NCBI GenBank assembly: GCA_035649635.1
Contig: DASRJE010000193.1
Location: forward strand, 49,861-113,860
Direction: 5' to 3'
Source of the DNA: Gp6-AA40 sp035649635
GTDB taxonomy: Bacteria > Acidobacteriota > Vicinamibacteria > Vicinamibacterales > UBA2999
Length of the DNA stretch: 64,000 nt
A program made the position numbers and the translations under genes. A model generated the notes under the pieces. That model had not been told where the DNA came from. It ran no database searches and saw only the letters and a program-made list of their open reading frames with translations. Each line of letters begins with the position of its first letter. Position 1 is the first letter of the stretch. Shown here in pieces: positions 24,819-33,516 of this stretch.

Positions 24819-27500
24819 ATGGCCAACCCACGACGCGATCCTCTTGCTGTTCGAGTATCAATGGCGCTGTTCCGGGCCATCAAAGTTCTCGTGCCGTCGG
24901 CCATTCGCCACGATTGGCTACGCGAGTGGGAAGCGGAGGTTCGTCACCGCTGGACGACCGTGGCGCGAGGGCGCGAGGTGCGCTGGCAGGATCAGGCCGA
25001 CGTCGTCCGTCGATCGACCGGTGCGATCAGCGATGCGGCCTGGCTGCGACAGCAGTTCACCGCCGACCACGACATCATGCGCGATGTGCACTACGCCATG
25101 CGCATGCTCAGTCGCCGGCCGCTGATCTCGACGCTTGCCGTGGTTGTTCTGGCGATCGGCATCGGCGGCACAGTGGCCGTCTTCTCCGTCGTCGACACCC
25201 TGCTTCTTCGGGAACTGCCGTATCGAGACCCCGAGCGGATCGTGACGCTGTGGCTCACGCAACGCGATCATCCCGAGGACCGTGAAGGGGTTGCGCCCGG
25301 CGCGTTTCTCGATTGGCACGACCGATCGAAGTCCTTCAGCCATATTGCGGCGGCAAGCCCGGAGAGCTTCGACTACTTCGACGGCACCGAGCCGGAGACC
25401 GTCATTGGCGCTCGAGTCACAGAAGGATTCTTCGACGCGCTTGGCGTCCAACCCGCGCTGGGGCGGCTGTTCGTCCCGCGCGAATACACCGTCTTTCCAT
25501 CGAGCGTCGTCGTGATCAGCCACGGTGCCTGGCAGCGGATGTTCGCCGGAGACCCGGCTATCGTCGGCCGCAAGGTCGTACTCGAAGGGGAGCCACTCGA
25601 AGTTGTGGGTGTGCTGCCGAGATGGTTTCATCCGTCAGTCCTCGGGCGCCTTCGGCAGGAAGAGGTCTGGGTTCCCGGAACGCTGAAAAATCCGGAGTTC
25701 GCGAACAGACGCACACGTTACTGGGGCTCTGTCGCGCGGCTGGCGCCGGGCGTCGACATCGACAGCGCCCGCGCGGAACTCTCGATCATCTCCGAGCAGC
25801 TTTCGCGTGAATACCCGATTGTGCTCGGTGCGATGACCGCTACCGTCGTCCCCTTCCGCGATCACCTCGCTGGCCCCATTCGCGATCCGTTGCGTGTCCT
25901 CCTGGGAGCAGTCTTGCTGGTGCTCCTGCTCGGATGCGCAAACGTCGCGAGCCTGCTGCTGAGCAGCGCCGCGGCTCGCCAGCGCGAGTTTGCGGTGCGC
26001 GCCGCGATTGGCGCAAATCGCTGGCGGCTCGTTCGACAGACTCTGGTCGAAAGTCTCGTCCTCTCGATGCTCGCGTGCCTGGCTGGACTCGCAATCGCGC
26101 GAACCGCGATCGATGCTTTCGTCGTGATTGGCTCGACGACGGTACCGCAGCTCTCAGAGCTCGCGCTGGATGGCCGCCTCGTCGTCTTTGCGCTCGTGAC
26201 GTCCGCGCTGACCTCGATGCTCGTTGCTCTCTGGCCGGCTTTGCGGATCTCACGCGCTGCCCTGCGAGACGGATTGACGGAGGGATCAGTGAGCACGACC
26301 GGAAGTCGCGATCGCCGGCGTGTCGCCTCGGCGCTGGTCATTGCGGAGGTCGCGCTCGCGCTCGTGATGCTGGTCACTGCCGGGTTGTTGATTCGCAGCT
26401 TCGCGACGCTGGTGCGTGTCGATCCCGGATTCGTTCAGTCGAACGTCGCCGTTCTCCAGGTGTTCGCGTACGGCGACCTCTATAACACTGATGGACAACG
26501 CCGGACTTTTGTCGACCGGACGCTCGGCCAGATGCGTGCGATATCTGGTGTCGACAAGGCGGCCGTCGTCTCGGCGATGCCCTTCATCCCGGCCAACATC
26601 AACATCCAGGGGGGAATCAGGATTGAAGGCCGTCCGGCACCGCCAGAGCGCGAACAACCCGTGACGTCGCTGACTGTCGCGAGCCCGGACTACTTCGCCG
26701 CAATGAGCATCCCCGTGCGGCGCGGCCGCTTGTTCACTGCGGACGATCACCCGAACGCGCCGCAGGTCGCCATCATCAACGACCTGCTGGCAGATCGCTT
26801 CTGGCCGGGCGAGAGCCCGCTCGATCAGCGCATCACGGTGAATTGGCAAGGACGATGGCGGACGATGCAGGTGGTCGGCGTCGTGGGCCGCCTTCGCCAC
26901 GACGGTCTGGATCGGGATCCGCGCCCGGAGGTATTCATTCCGTTCGCGCAGTTGCCGTACGGGTCGATGACCTTCGTGGTCCGGACGACCACGGACGCGG
27001 CGCTGCTAATCGCCATACTGAAAAAACAAATCTGGGACGTCGACCCCAACCTGCCGCTGTACGACACGTCGACGATTGAAGCGCTGGTGGCGCAGTCGCT
27101 GGCGCCTCGCCGCTTCATTACCAGCCTGCTCACTGTTCTCGCAGGACTCGCTTTCGTGCTCGCGACGATTGGGATTTACGGCATCGTCAGTTTCGCGACC
27201 AGCCAGCGCACGCGCGAAATCGGCGTGCGCGTCGCGGTTGGCGGAAGCACGCGCGACATCCTGAGGCTCGTGTTTACCGAAGGCGCGCAGCGGGTCGCGG
27301 TGGGTGTCCTCGTCGGGTTGGCAGGATCGCTGGCGGTCACGCGTGTGGTCGCCACGCTCTTGTATCAGGTGTCGCCGAACGACCCGTTGACGTTGGGCAC
27401 GACCACGGCGTTGTTGGCCGTGGTCGCGTTGCTGGCGTGCTACTGGCCGGCGCGGCGCGCCACGCGAGTGGATCCTTTGGTGGCGTTGAGATCGGATTGA
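24819..27500 (+). CDS. FtsX/MacB-type orphan permease, long form with N-terminal cytosolic extension
   Basis: An 893-residue permease of the same family as the genes at 5816 and 21980. It differs by about 90 extra N-terminal residues, including IRHDWLREWEAEVRHRW, typical of the longer subgroup. Then come the first membrane helix, MacB-type domain, FtsX block (LLGCANVASLLLSSAAARQRE), second periplasmic domain and final FtsX block (TSQRTREIGVRVAVGG). The ATG at 24819 is 2 bases after the PadR stop. The frame is open upstream to 24645, but that part only overlaps PadR. No ATPase is adjacent. Confidence 0.92.
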   Translation: MANPRRDPLAVRVSMALFRAIKVLVPSAIRHDWLREWEAEVRHRWTTVARGREVRWQDQADVVRRSTGAISDAAWLRQQFTADHDIMRDVHYAMRMLSRRPLISTLAVVVLAIGIGGTVAVFSVVDTLLLRELPYRDPERIVTLWLTQRDHPEDREGVAPGAFLDWHDRSKSFSHIAAASPESFDYFDGTEPETVIGARVTEGFFDALGVQPALGRLFVPREYTVFPSSVVVISHGAWQRMFAGDPAIVGRKVVLEGEPLEVVGVLPRWFHPSVLGRLRQEEVWVPGTLKNPEFANRRTRYWGSVARLAPGVDIDSARAELSIISEQLSREYPIVLGAMTATVVPFRDHLAGPIRDPLRVLLGAVLLVLLLGCANVASLLLSSAAARQREFAVRAAIGANRWRLVRQTLVESLVLSMLACLAGLAIARTAIDAFVVIGSTTVPQLSELALDGRLVVFALVTSALTSMLVALWPALRISRAALRDGLTEGSVSTTGSRDRRRVASALVIAEVALALVMLVTAGLLIRSFATLVRVDPGFVQSNVAVLQVFAYGDLYNTDGQRRTFVDRTLGQMRAISGVDKAAVVSAMPFIPANINIQGGIRIEGRPAPPEREQPVTSLTVASPDYFAAMSIPVRRGRLFTADDHPNAPQVAIINDLLADRFWPGESPLDQRITVNWQGRWRTMQVVGVVGRLRHDGLDRDPRPEVFIPFAQLPYGSMTFVVRTTTDAALLIAILKKQIWDVDPNLPLYDTSTIEALVAQSLAPRRFITSLLTVLAGLAFVLATIGIYGIVSFATSQRTREIGVRVAVGGSTRDILRLVFTEGAQRVAVGVLVGLAGSLAVTRVVATLLYQVSPNDPLTLGTTTALLAVVALLACYWPARRATRVDPLVALRSD

Positions 27501-27506
27501 TAACCA

Positions 27507-27676
27507 GGTGAATTGAAGATTTGATGATCTTTGATCGTTGATTCGTTGGTGATTATCGATTCTTGATTGTTGATTGTAAGTGAATAGCGTCATCGCCTCG
27601 AGTGCAACAAATCAACGATCAGAAATCAACAATCAACAACGTTTCAAAAATCAAAGATCAAGAATCCACAATTCAA
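27507..27676. repeat. AT-rich long inverted repeat of TTGATT-like units between convergent genes
   Basis: Two arms (about 27507-27577 and 27605-27676) are built of degenerate units such as TTGATTG, TTGATCG and TTGATGA, in opposite orientation, leaving a loop of about 27 bases. The arms can pair imperfectly over about 65 bases. The stretch is far richer in A+T than anything around it and lies exactly between a plus-strand and a minus-strand gene, ending at the stop codon of the latter. It could work as a two-way terminator. Confidence 0.75.
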
Positions 27677-28974
27677 CGACCGGTGTACATCACGCGCCAG
27701 ATCTTGCCCTTCTGACTCTCGCCGATATAGAGCGAACCGTCCGGCGCCTGCGCGATGCCGTCAGGTCGCGCGACGGCATCATTGGGATTCGTCAGCGGTG
27801 ATTTGCCAGTGAATCCATCGGCGAAGACTTCGAACTCGCCCGTCGCCTTGCCGCCAGCCATCGGCTGGAACGTCACGTTATAACCAGCCTGTGGCAGCGG
27901 GGCGCGATTCCAGGAGCCGTGGAACGCGATGAACGCGCCGCCGCGGTACTTCGCCGGGAATTGATCGCCGGTGTAGAACTTGACGTCGACTGGTGCCCAA
28001 TGCGCCGGGAACGCCGCGACCGGCGCCGTGAACTTCGCGCAGCGGGCGCCATCCTTTCCATCGCCACCGTATTCCGGATTCGTGAGGAATCGCTTCATCG
28101 GATAGTCATAGAAGCAGTACGGCCATCCGAAATCAGATCCCTGCACCGCACGATACAGCGGTTCGGCCGGACGTTCGGCGTTGTCCTTGGCGGTGAACGT
28201 GTCGGGCCAGAACACGTCGAGCTGATCGCGGTTGTGCATCACGATGTAGAGCGCGTTCTCGTGCCACGTGATCGCCGGCATTTGCCGCAGACCGGTGGCA
28301 AAGCGGGCGCCGCCGGCTTCCTGCGTCTGCCCTGGTTTGTTCTCGTCGAACTTCCAGATGCCGGCGTGCTTCTCGAGCAGTGGACATGGGTCCTGGCCCT
28401 TGACGCCCTTCTGACGATCGGGGTTCTGGCAGGCGTTCGACGGCGCACCCACGTTGATGTAGAGCGCTCCGTTGCCGTCGAACGCGATGCCCTTGTCTTC
28501 ATGCTGGCGCTCGTTCGGCAACCCGGTGACGATCGTTTCCGGCATGCCGGTCGGCTTCAACGTGCCGGAGGTCATCCGGATCCGTTCAATCGTTTGCGGG
28601 TGCGCGAGATAGACATAGCCGTTGCGCAGCGCGATCCCGGTCGTGCTGCCGCTGCCGAATGGCTCCTTCACCTCAAATCGGCCATCGCCATTGGCGTCAC
28701 GTAGCGCTACCGCGCCGCCGCCAGTCTGCGGCTGACCACGTCCCCCGCTCGTTTGCAGGGCGACATAGAGATCACCGTTGGGCGCCGCGACCATGTGGCG
28801 CGCGGTCCCGAGATTGTCCGTAACGACGAGGGCACAGAAGCCGGTTGGAAGCTTGAGACCACCGTTGTCTGGATCGCACATCGGCTTCGCTTGTCCCTGG
28901 ACGAGCACGAGTGCAAGGACACCAAACACCGCAGTGAGACCGGCTATGCCGGATCGTGTGCTCGAGAACGTCAT
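27673..28974 (-). CDS. Secreted PQQ-type sorbosone/glucose dehydrogenase-like beta-propeller
   Basis: A 433-residue protein with a Sec signal (to about VQGQAKP) and the GSDH/sorbosone dehydrogenase propeller: GTARHMVAAPNGDLYVAL, GIALRNGYVYLAHP, QHEDKGIAFDGNGALYINVG, RQMPAITWHENALYIV and PDGIAQAPDGSLYIGES. Relatives oxidise sugars or sugar aldehydes in the periplasm using PQQ or haem. No PQQ synthesis genes are visible here. The ATG at 28974 follows a GGAGAG site; a GTG at 28977 is a close alternative. The gene is divergent from the RibD-like gene. Confidence 0.87.
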   Translation of the reverse strand: MTFSSTRSGIAGLTAVFGVLALVLVQGQAKPMCDPDNGGLKLPTGFCALVVTDNLGTARHMVAAPNGDLYVALQTSGGRGQPQTGGGAVALRDANGDGRFEVKEPFGSGSTTGIALRNGYVYLAHPQTIERIRMTSGTLKPTGMPETIVTGLPNERQHEDKGIAFDGNGALYINVGAPSNACQNPDRQKGVKGQDPCPLLEKHAGIWKFDENKPGQTQEAGGARFATGLRQMPAITWHENALYIVMHNRDQLDVFWPDTFTAKDNAERPAEPLYRAVQGSDFGWPYCFYDYPMKRFLTNPEYGGDGKDGARCAKFTAPVAAFPAHWAPVDVKFYTGDQFPAKYRGGAFIAFHGSWNRAPLPQAGYNVTFQPMAGGKATGEFEVFADGFTGKSPLTNPNDAVARPDGIAQAPDGSLYIGESQKGKIWRVMYTGR

Positions 28975-29116
28975 CACAAATCTCTCCTGTGCTATCGAAC
29001 GCCCGTGCGCGGCGCGCGCGCCGTCCTTTCAGCATATTGCACCCGTGGCCGAAAAGTTTCCTGCTGCGATCGCCGGCGATCGTCAGGCAGTCGAGCTCGG
29101 TGCGCTGACGTTGAGC

Positions 29117-30148
29117 ATGGAGCGGAACCTCTTAGTCATCCGTGGAGACGTGTGGCATAGTGGCGGGATCGTGCCTGTAGAAGCTTCTGATCGCCAGCTC
29201 GGATCCGCCGCAGACACCGCGTGGAGCATCGTTCGCGCTGCGTCGACGCTCGCCGAATCGCTTCACAAAACCGGCGGACCGATCGCGTTCGGGCTCGACG
29301 ACCGATCAGTGCTTCGGCCGGGGAAGCCCGAGGATCCGGATGCAGTGCTCGCCTGGTCTCCGAGTCACGGTTGGCGATCGTTGCTGGGCGCGAATGACGC
29401 GCGATCGGAGCTCCTGAACCTGTATCTCCCGATTTGCTCGGCCACGTCGCTTCGTCCCATGACAATCGGCCACCTGGGGCAGAGTCTCGACGGGTTCATC
29501 GCCACGCACTCGGGTGATTCGCAATTCGTCACCGGCGACGACAACATCGTGCACCTGCATCGGATGCGCGCGCTCACGGATGCCGTCGTTGTCGGCGCCG
29601 GCACGGTGGCGACAGACGATCCGCAGCTCACCGTCCGTCACGTGCCCGGCTCAAACCCATTGAGGGTCGTCTTCGATCCTGGACGAAGGCTGACTCACAG
29701 TTATCGCGTCTTCACAGACGACAGTGGACCCACGCTGTACGTCTGTTCGCAGACGCTCGTCGAGCCAGGTGAGACACGACTGGGGACGGCCAGCGTCGTC
29801 GGGGTCGATTGCGATGACGCCAGTGGCGGCGTTGCAGCAACGCTGCGTCTTCTCCACTCGCGCGGTTGCTGGCGGGTATTCGTCGAAGGAGGTGGAGTGA
29901 CCGTCTCCGCCTTTCTTCAGGCCAACCTGCTCGATCGGTTGCAGATTGCAATCGCCCCGGTCATCATCGGCGACGGCCGCCCAGCGATCCGGCTTGCGCC
30001 GCATGCGCGACTTCGTGACTGCCGGCGTCCGAGCTATCGCGTGTTCCGCATGGGTGGCGACGTCTTGTTCGACTGCGACCTGCAGGCGGATGCAGCTCCA
30101 TCGGACGAGGGCGCTCCTGACGTCCCGCCCGTCAATCAAGTCATCTAG
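29117..30148 (+). CDS. RibD C-terminal domain (pyrimidine/dihydrofolate reductase-like) protein
   Basis: A protein of about 343 residues. The C-terminal 230 form a RibD_C/dihydrofolate-reductase-like fold: GQSLDGFIAT, ALTDAVVVGAGTV, DDPQLTVR, NPLRVVFDPGRRL, VFVEGGG and IAPVIIGDG. In riboflavin synthesis this fold reduces the ribosyl group of an aminopyrimidine with NADPH. About 110 N-terminal residues replace the usual deaminase domain and match nothing I know. The start is uncertain; ATG at 29117 is chosen, with GTG at 29171 (after GGCGGG) and ATG at 29459-29461 as alternatives. It converges on the methyltransferase/glycosyltransferase/PTPS operon and probably shares its pathway (inference). 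Confidence 0.8.
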   Translation: MERNLLVIRGDVWHSGGIVPVEASDRQLGSAADTAWSIVRAASTLAESLHKTGGPIAFGLDDRSVLRPGKPEDPDAVLAWSPSHGWRSLLGANDARSELLNLYLPICSATSLRPMTIGHLGQSLDGFIATHSGDSQFVTGDDNIVHLHRMRALTDAVVVGAGTVATDDPQLTVRHVPGSNPLRVVFDPGRRLTHSYRVFTDDSGPTLYVCSQTLVEPGETRLGTASVVGVDCDDASGGVAATLRLLHSRGCWRVFVEGGGVTVSAFLQANLLDRLQIAIAPVIIGDGRPAIRLAPHARLRDCRRPSYRVFRMGGDVLFDCDLQADAAPSDEGAPDVPPVNQVI

Positions 30149-30210
30149 CGAGGCGCTGTCTCAGAGCGCCTCGCTAGACGCAGCGTCTTCTGGCCCCGCT
30201 TTCGCGGGGC
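30145..30210. terminator. Two hairpins between convergent genes
   Basis: CTAGCGAGGCGCT (30145-30157) pairs perfectly with AGCGCCTCGCTAG (30165-30177); the stop codon of the RibD-like gene lies inside the first arm. A second hairpin, GCCCCGC-TTTC-GCGGGGC, covers 30193-30210. There are no T-runs. Their position between the 3' ends of two convergent genes suggests transcript ends for both strands. Confidence 0.6.
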
Positions 30211-30245
30211 GAGCCGTCTTGACCAGGGAACACTTGACTCAATTG

Positions 30246-31115
30246 TCAGCAATCGAGCCGGTCGAGCCGGCTAGTGGTGTCCGGCCTGAAAACACTCAGC
30301 TCGTAACCAATCCACCCGCGAGCCAGGCACGTCTGGAGCGCATCACCGCCGATGACGTAGTCGAAGCGATCCATGTTGAGCGGCAGGCGCTTCAGCAGCG
30401 CCACACCGCCGGCGATGGCCCTGTCGCGTATGCGCTTGATCTCGAGCAGTGGAGTGAGGTCCAGCGTGGACTCGTGCACGAATCCCGCCTCACCTGCCAA
30501 ACGCACCAGTGTGTCGCGGTCGAGTAGCGTGTTGATGTGCCATCCCTTCATGAATTCCTCGACCGCGCGGGTGGCGGCGGTCGAAACCGCATCTCTCCTC
30601 ACGTCGTCGCAGATGGCGAGCCGGCCGCCCGGTTTTATGAGGTGACGACACTGATCGAAGAAGCGCACAGGATCGGGTCCGTGCACGAACGACTCGATGG
30701 CGTATGCGAGATCGGCGGCCGTGATGTCCGGCGGCAGTTCGCAGAAATCTCCCTCGACACACTCGACTCTTCCCGACAGACCGCGCTCGGCGACGCGATC
30801 ACGCGCCATCGCCGCCTGTGTCGGACTCAGTGTGATCCCGGTTCCGCGAATCGGCAATTGTTCCGCGAGATAACAGAGGCTCGCACCCACACCGCATCCA
30901 AGGTCGACGACGTGAACCTCGCTGGGCGGTGACGAGAGTCGTCGTACAAGTGCCGCCATCTGATCGTCGACATAGTGGAACGCGTCCTCTCTCGTCCGAG
31001 TGCCGGGGCCCCACACGGCGCGATGAATCGAGCCGCGACCCTGCCCGTAGCGGACGAATGAGGCGCTGTGACGATCGTAGTAACTGCGGATATCAGCCGC
31101 GTCGAAGCGCGTCAT
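30246..31115 (-). CDS. Class I SAM-dependent methyltransferase (UbiE/tocopherol-MT-like)
   Basis: A 289-residue methyltransferase. SAM-binding motif I is VVDLGCGVGASLCYLAEQ (about residues 66-83); a KPGGRLAICDD motif sits in the middle. Before it, SYYDRHSASFVRYGQG is like the N-terminus of small-molecule C- and O-methyltransferases of the UbiE/geranyl-PP methyltransferase type. It starts two bases after the stop of the previous methyltransferase, so it is the last gene of the coupled operon running from 34512. The target is unknown. The open frame extends upstream to 31205, but only antisense to its neighbour. Confidence 0.88.
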   Translation of the reverse strand: MTRFDAADIRSYYDRHSASFVRYGQGRGSIHRAVWGPGTRTREDAFHYVDDQMAALVRRLSSPPSEVHVVDLGCGVGASLCYLAEQLPIRGTGITLSPTQAAMARDRVAERGLSGRVECVEGDFCELPPDITAADLAYAIESFVHGPDPVRFFDQCRHLIKPGGRLAICDDVRRDAVSTAATRAVEEFMKGWHINTLLDRDTLVRLAGEAGFVHESTLDLTPLLEIKRIRDRAIAGGVALLKRLPLNMDRFDYVIGGDALQTCLARGWIGYELSVFRPDTTSRLDRLDC

Positions 31116-31117
31116 CC

Positions 31118-31984
31118 CTATCTGCCAAGCGCCGCCATGTCGACGTGACCAACGACAATATGCGAATCGCCTGCGTCGACGTGCGCCAGGCGCCGCTTCA
31201 GCCAACCCTCGATGACGCTCGTCTCTCGCGGCGCGATTTCACGGGCTGCGTAGGCCCAGCCCTCGATCAACTGACGCTGAAACTCGCGGTCCCGTGGTTC
31301 GAGCGACCAATCGCTCGACGCCCGCTCGACTCGATAGCCGGCTTCTTCGAAGACGCGCTCGGCAACGGCCCACCCGTCAGGCCCCGCGGCCGGGCCACCG
31401 AGGCCCTTGTCGGTCTTCTGATGCAGATTCATCAGCTCTCTTACCATGTCGTCTTCCGGTTCGGCGGGATCGCATGATGACTGACCGTTGTAGGTGATCG
31501 AAAAAAGCGCGGCCGCACCCGCCCCCCGGCAATGAGCCGCGAGCAGGCGCAGCCACGACTCCGACACGAGATCGAGCAGCGCCGACGCGGTGACCAGGTC
31601 GCGGCCTTCGAAGAGCGGGGCATCGAGTCGATCGAGATTCATCTGTCGCGTTTCGACGTGGGCGTCGAGGTGATCGCCCTGAAGCTGACTGACACGCCCG
31701 ACGGTTGCGACGGTGCACCCTTTCGCGCGTGCCCATGATGCGAGTCTCGTCGGCACTTCGTCGAGCAGTGCCGCATCTCGATCGACGACCAGCCACTGTT
31801 GTCGCCCCGGAAGGCGGTCCAGCAGGTAGCGCAGGTTCGACCCCGTGCCCGTGCACAGATCGAGGCCACGCAGCGTGCCCGCTGTACCGATTGCGTCTGC
31901 GACGCGCCGGACAAGTGCCTCGGAGCGAGCTGCCCAGTCCGCCGCCTCGCGGAGTGCGAGCCAATCGGAGAGGGATTCACTCAT
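31118..31984 (-). CDS. SAM-dependent methyltransferase, second in cluster
   Basis: A 288-residue protein with SAM motif LRGLDLCTGTGSNLRYLLD (about residues 38-56) and VVDRDAAL for motif II. It is only distantly like its neighbour, so the two methylate different positions or one has another role. Its ATG overlaps the glycosyltransferase stop by 8 bases. Homologues seem to be tied to this kind of cluster; I do not recognise a named subfamily. Confidence 0.82.
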   Translation of the reverse strand: MSESLSDWLALREAADWAARSEALVRRVADAIGTAGTLRGLDLCTGTGSNLRYLLDRLPGRQQWLVVDRDAALLDEVPTRLASWARAKGCTVATVGRVSQLQGDHLDAHVETRQMNLDRLDAPLFEGRDLVTASALLDLVSESWLRLLAAHCRGAGAAALFSITYNGQSSCDPAEPEDDMVRELMNLHQKTDKGLGGPAAGPDGWAVAERVFEEAGYRVERASSDWSLEPRDREFQRQLIEGWAYAAREIAPRETSVIEGWLKRRLAHVDAGDSHIVVGHVDMAALGR

Positions 31985-33032
31985 AAAGGGCAGATGTGAG
32001 TGCGGCTGCCATTTTCTCGACTGCAACCTCCCAGCCTGGCAGCCTCGGACGCACACGACGGGCGCCGGCGGCCAGCCGCTCCCGAAGATCGGCGTCATTC
32101 ATGAATCGCGCGAGCGCACTTGTCAGTGCCGCAATATTCCCCGGCGGCACCAGTAGCCCTGCCTCGCTGCCGACGAGATCGGGTATCGCCCCCGTCTCGG
32201 TGCTCACCACGGGAAGACCATGCGCGAGGGCCTCGGCCACGGCCATGCCGTACGTCTCTCGCAGAGTCGCGAGCACGAAGAGATCGGATTGGTCGTAGCA
32301 CGTTTCCAGTGCGTCGCCGCCGAGCTCTCCCGCGAGCACCACGCGATCGTCCAGCCGGCACTCCTGAATAATCGCTCGAACCCGTGCCACCGTCGGTGGA
32401 TGGCGCGTCAGGCTTCCCGCGCATGTGAGTCGCCAGTTCCGCGAGGGCACGGCGGCAAGCGCCGCGATCAGATCTCCGTGTCCCTTGCCTTGATTGAGTG
32501 TCGCGACACAGAGCAGCTCGAGCTGCGCCGCCGCGGAGCCGCGCGCAAGCGCCGCCGGCGTCGTGCCTGGCTCGATGACAACTACTCGCGATGACGGAAG
32601 GGTGTAGCGTGCGAGAAGCGAAAGCGTCGCGCGCCCTGTGACCACAACGAGAGAGGCCGCCCGAAGAGCGCGCTGTTCCGCGACGGCGATTCGTTCCGCC
32701 GCATCCTCGCCGATGCCAACGTCAGCGGCCAGTGGCAGATGCACCAAGGCCACGATGCGGAGCCGCGATCCGTGACGTTCGATGATCTCCGGAATCGCGC
32801 CGAGCGCAAGGCTATCGACCAGCGTGACGGTGCCCGATGGAAGAGCCGCGAATACTTCTGCCGCGTGTGTCACCGCGGACGTCGTCGGCCGCGGAAAGCT
32901 GTCGTCGAGGGTCTTGACATCCACGGCCCACTTCTTCGCGCGCAGTCCGTCGACAATCTGACGATCGTAGATGTAGCCGCCGGTGCGGGAATCGAGGTGC
33001 CCTGGAAGGACGAGCGTTGCGGCGTTGGTCAT
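31977..33032 (-). CDS. GT4-family glycosyltransferase
   Basis: A 351-residue GT-B glycosyltransferase. The C-terminal donor-binding half shows LCVATLNQGKGHGDLIAAL, the strand VVLAGEL, and the family signature EALAHGLPVVSTETGAIPDL ending in LLVPPGN. The N-terminal half has the Gly-rich HLDSRTGGYIYDRQIV expected for the acceptor side. The ATGA overlap with the PTPS-like gene shows coupling. It probably glycosylates the small molecule made by the cluster (inference); donor and acceptor are unknown. Confidence 0.9.
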   Translation of the reverse strand: MTNAATLVLPGHLDSRTGGYIYDRQIVDGLRAKKWAVDVKTLDDSFPRPTTSAVTHAAEVFAALPSGTVTLVDSLALGAIPEIIERHGSRLRIVALVHLPLAADVGIGEDAAERIAVAEQRALRAASLVVVTGRATLSLLARYTLPSSRVVVIEPGTTPAALARGSAAAQLELLCVATLNQGKGHGDLIAALAAVPSRNWRLTCAGSLTRHPPTVARVRAIIQECRLDDRVVLAGELGGDALETCYDQSDLFVLATLRETYGMAVAEALAHGLPVVSTETGAIPDLVGSEAGLLVPPGNIAALTSALARFMNDADLRERLAAGARRVRPRLPGWEVAVEKMAAALTSALYE

Positions 33033-33442
33033 CCCGAGGCAGCGTCCATCATGTCCTCGAACGACGCGGAGGCCACGTGCGATTCGTGCAGCGTGACGCG
33101 GATCTGTTCGACGGCCCGGCCGCCAGGCCCGAGATCGCCCCGCTTCGCGGCAGCCGTCAACCGCTTGAAAATCGCGTGGGCCAGAAACTCCGTGGTCGTG
33201 TTGCGTCCCGCAAACTCGGGCACCTCGTCGAGGTTTCGATAATTCAAGTCAGCCAGCGTCTGCCGCAGCACGTCGATGGCGCGACCGATGTCGATAACGA
33301 TACCGTCTGCATCGAGCGTCTTCCGCTTGAACTCGACGTCGACGACGTACGTTGCACCGTGCAGCCGTTGCGCTGGGCCAAATACTTCGCCCTTGAAACT
33401 GTGCGCGATCATCACGTGATCGCGAACTGTGACGCTGAACAT
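33029..33442 (-). CDS. Divergent 6-pyruvoyltetrahydropterin synthase/QueD homologue
   Basis: A 137-residue T-fold protein of the PTPS/QueD family. In ordinary members zinc is held by one His in an AAHRL-like motif and two in LHGH, with a catalytic Cys just before LHGH. Here the first His is kept (MIAHSF) and the LHG His is kept, but the text reads GPAQRLHGATY: the second LHGH His is Ala and the Cys position is Ala. The protein therefore lacks one zinc ligand and the catalytic Cys, and probably does different chemistry. AAGGAG lies 6 bases before the ATG at 33442. Confidence 0.85.
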   Translation of the reverse strand: MFSVTVRDHVMIAHSFKGEVFGPAQRLHGATYVVDVEFKRKTLDADGIVIDIGRAIDVLRQTLADLNYRNLDEVPEFAGRNTTTEFLAHAIFKRLTAAAKRGDLGPGGRAVEQIRVTLHESHVASASFEDMMDAASG

Positions 33443-33516
33443 CCGAGCTCCTTCGATTACGGTTCGACTTTTCTCGCTTCTGACTTCAAGAACCCTGAAG
33501 TGTGATCTTCTGCATT

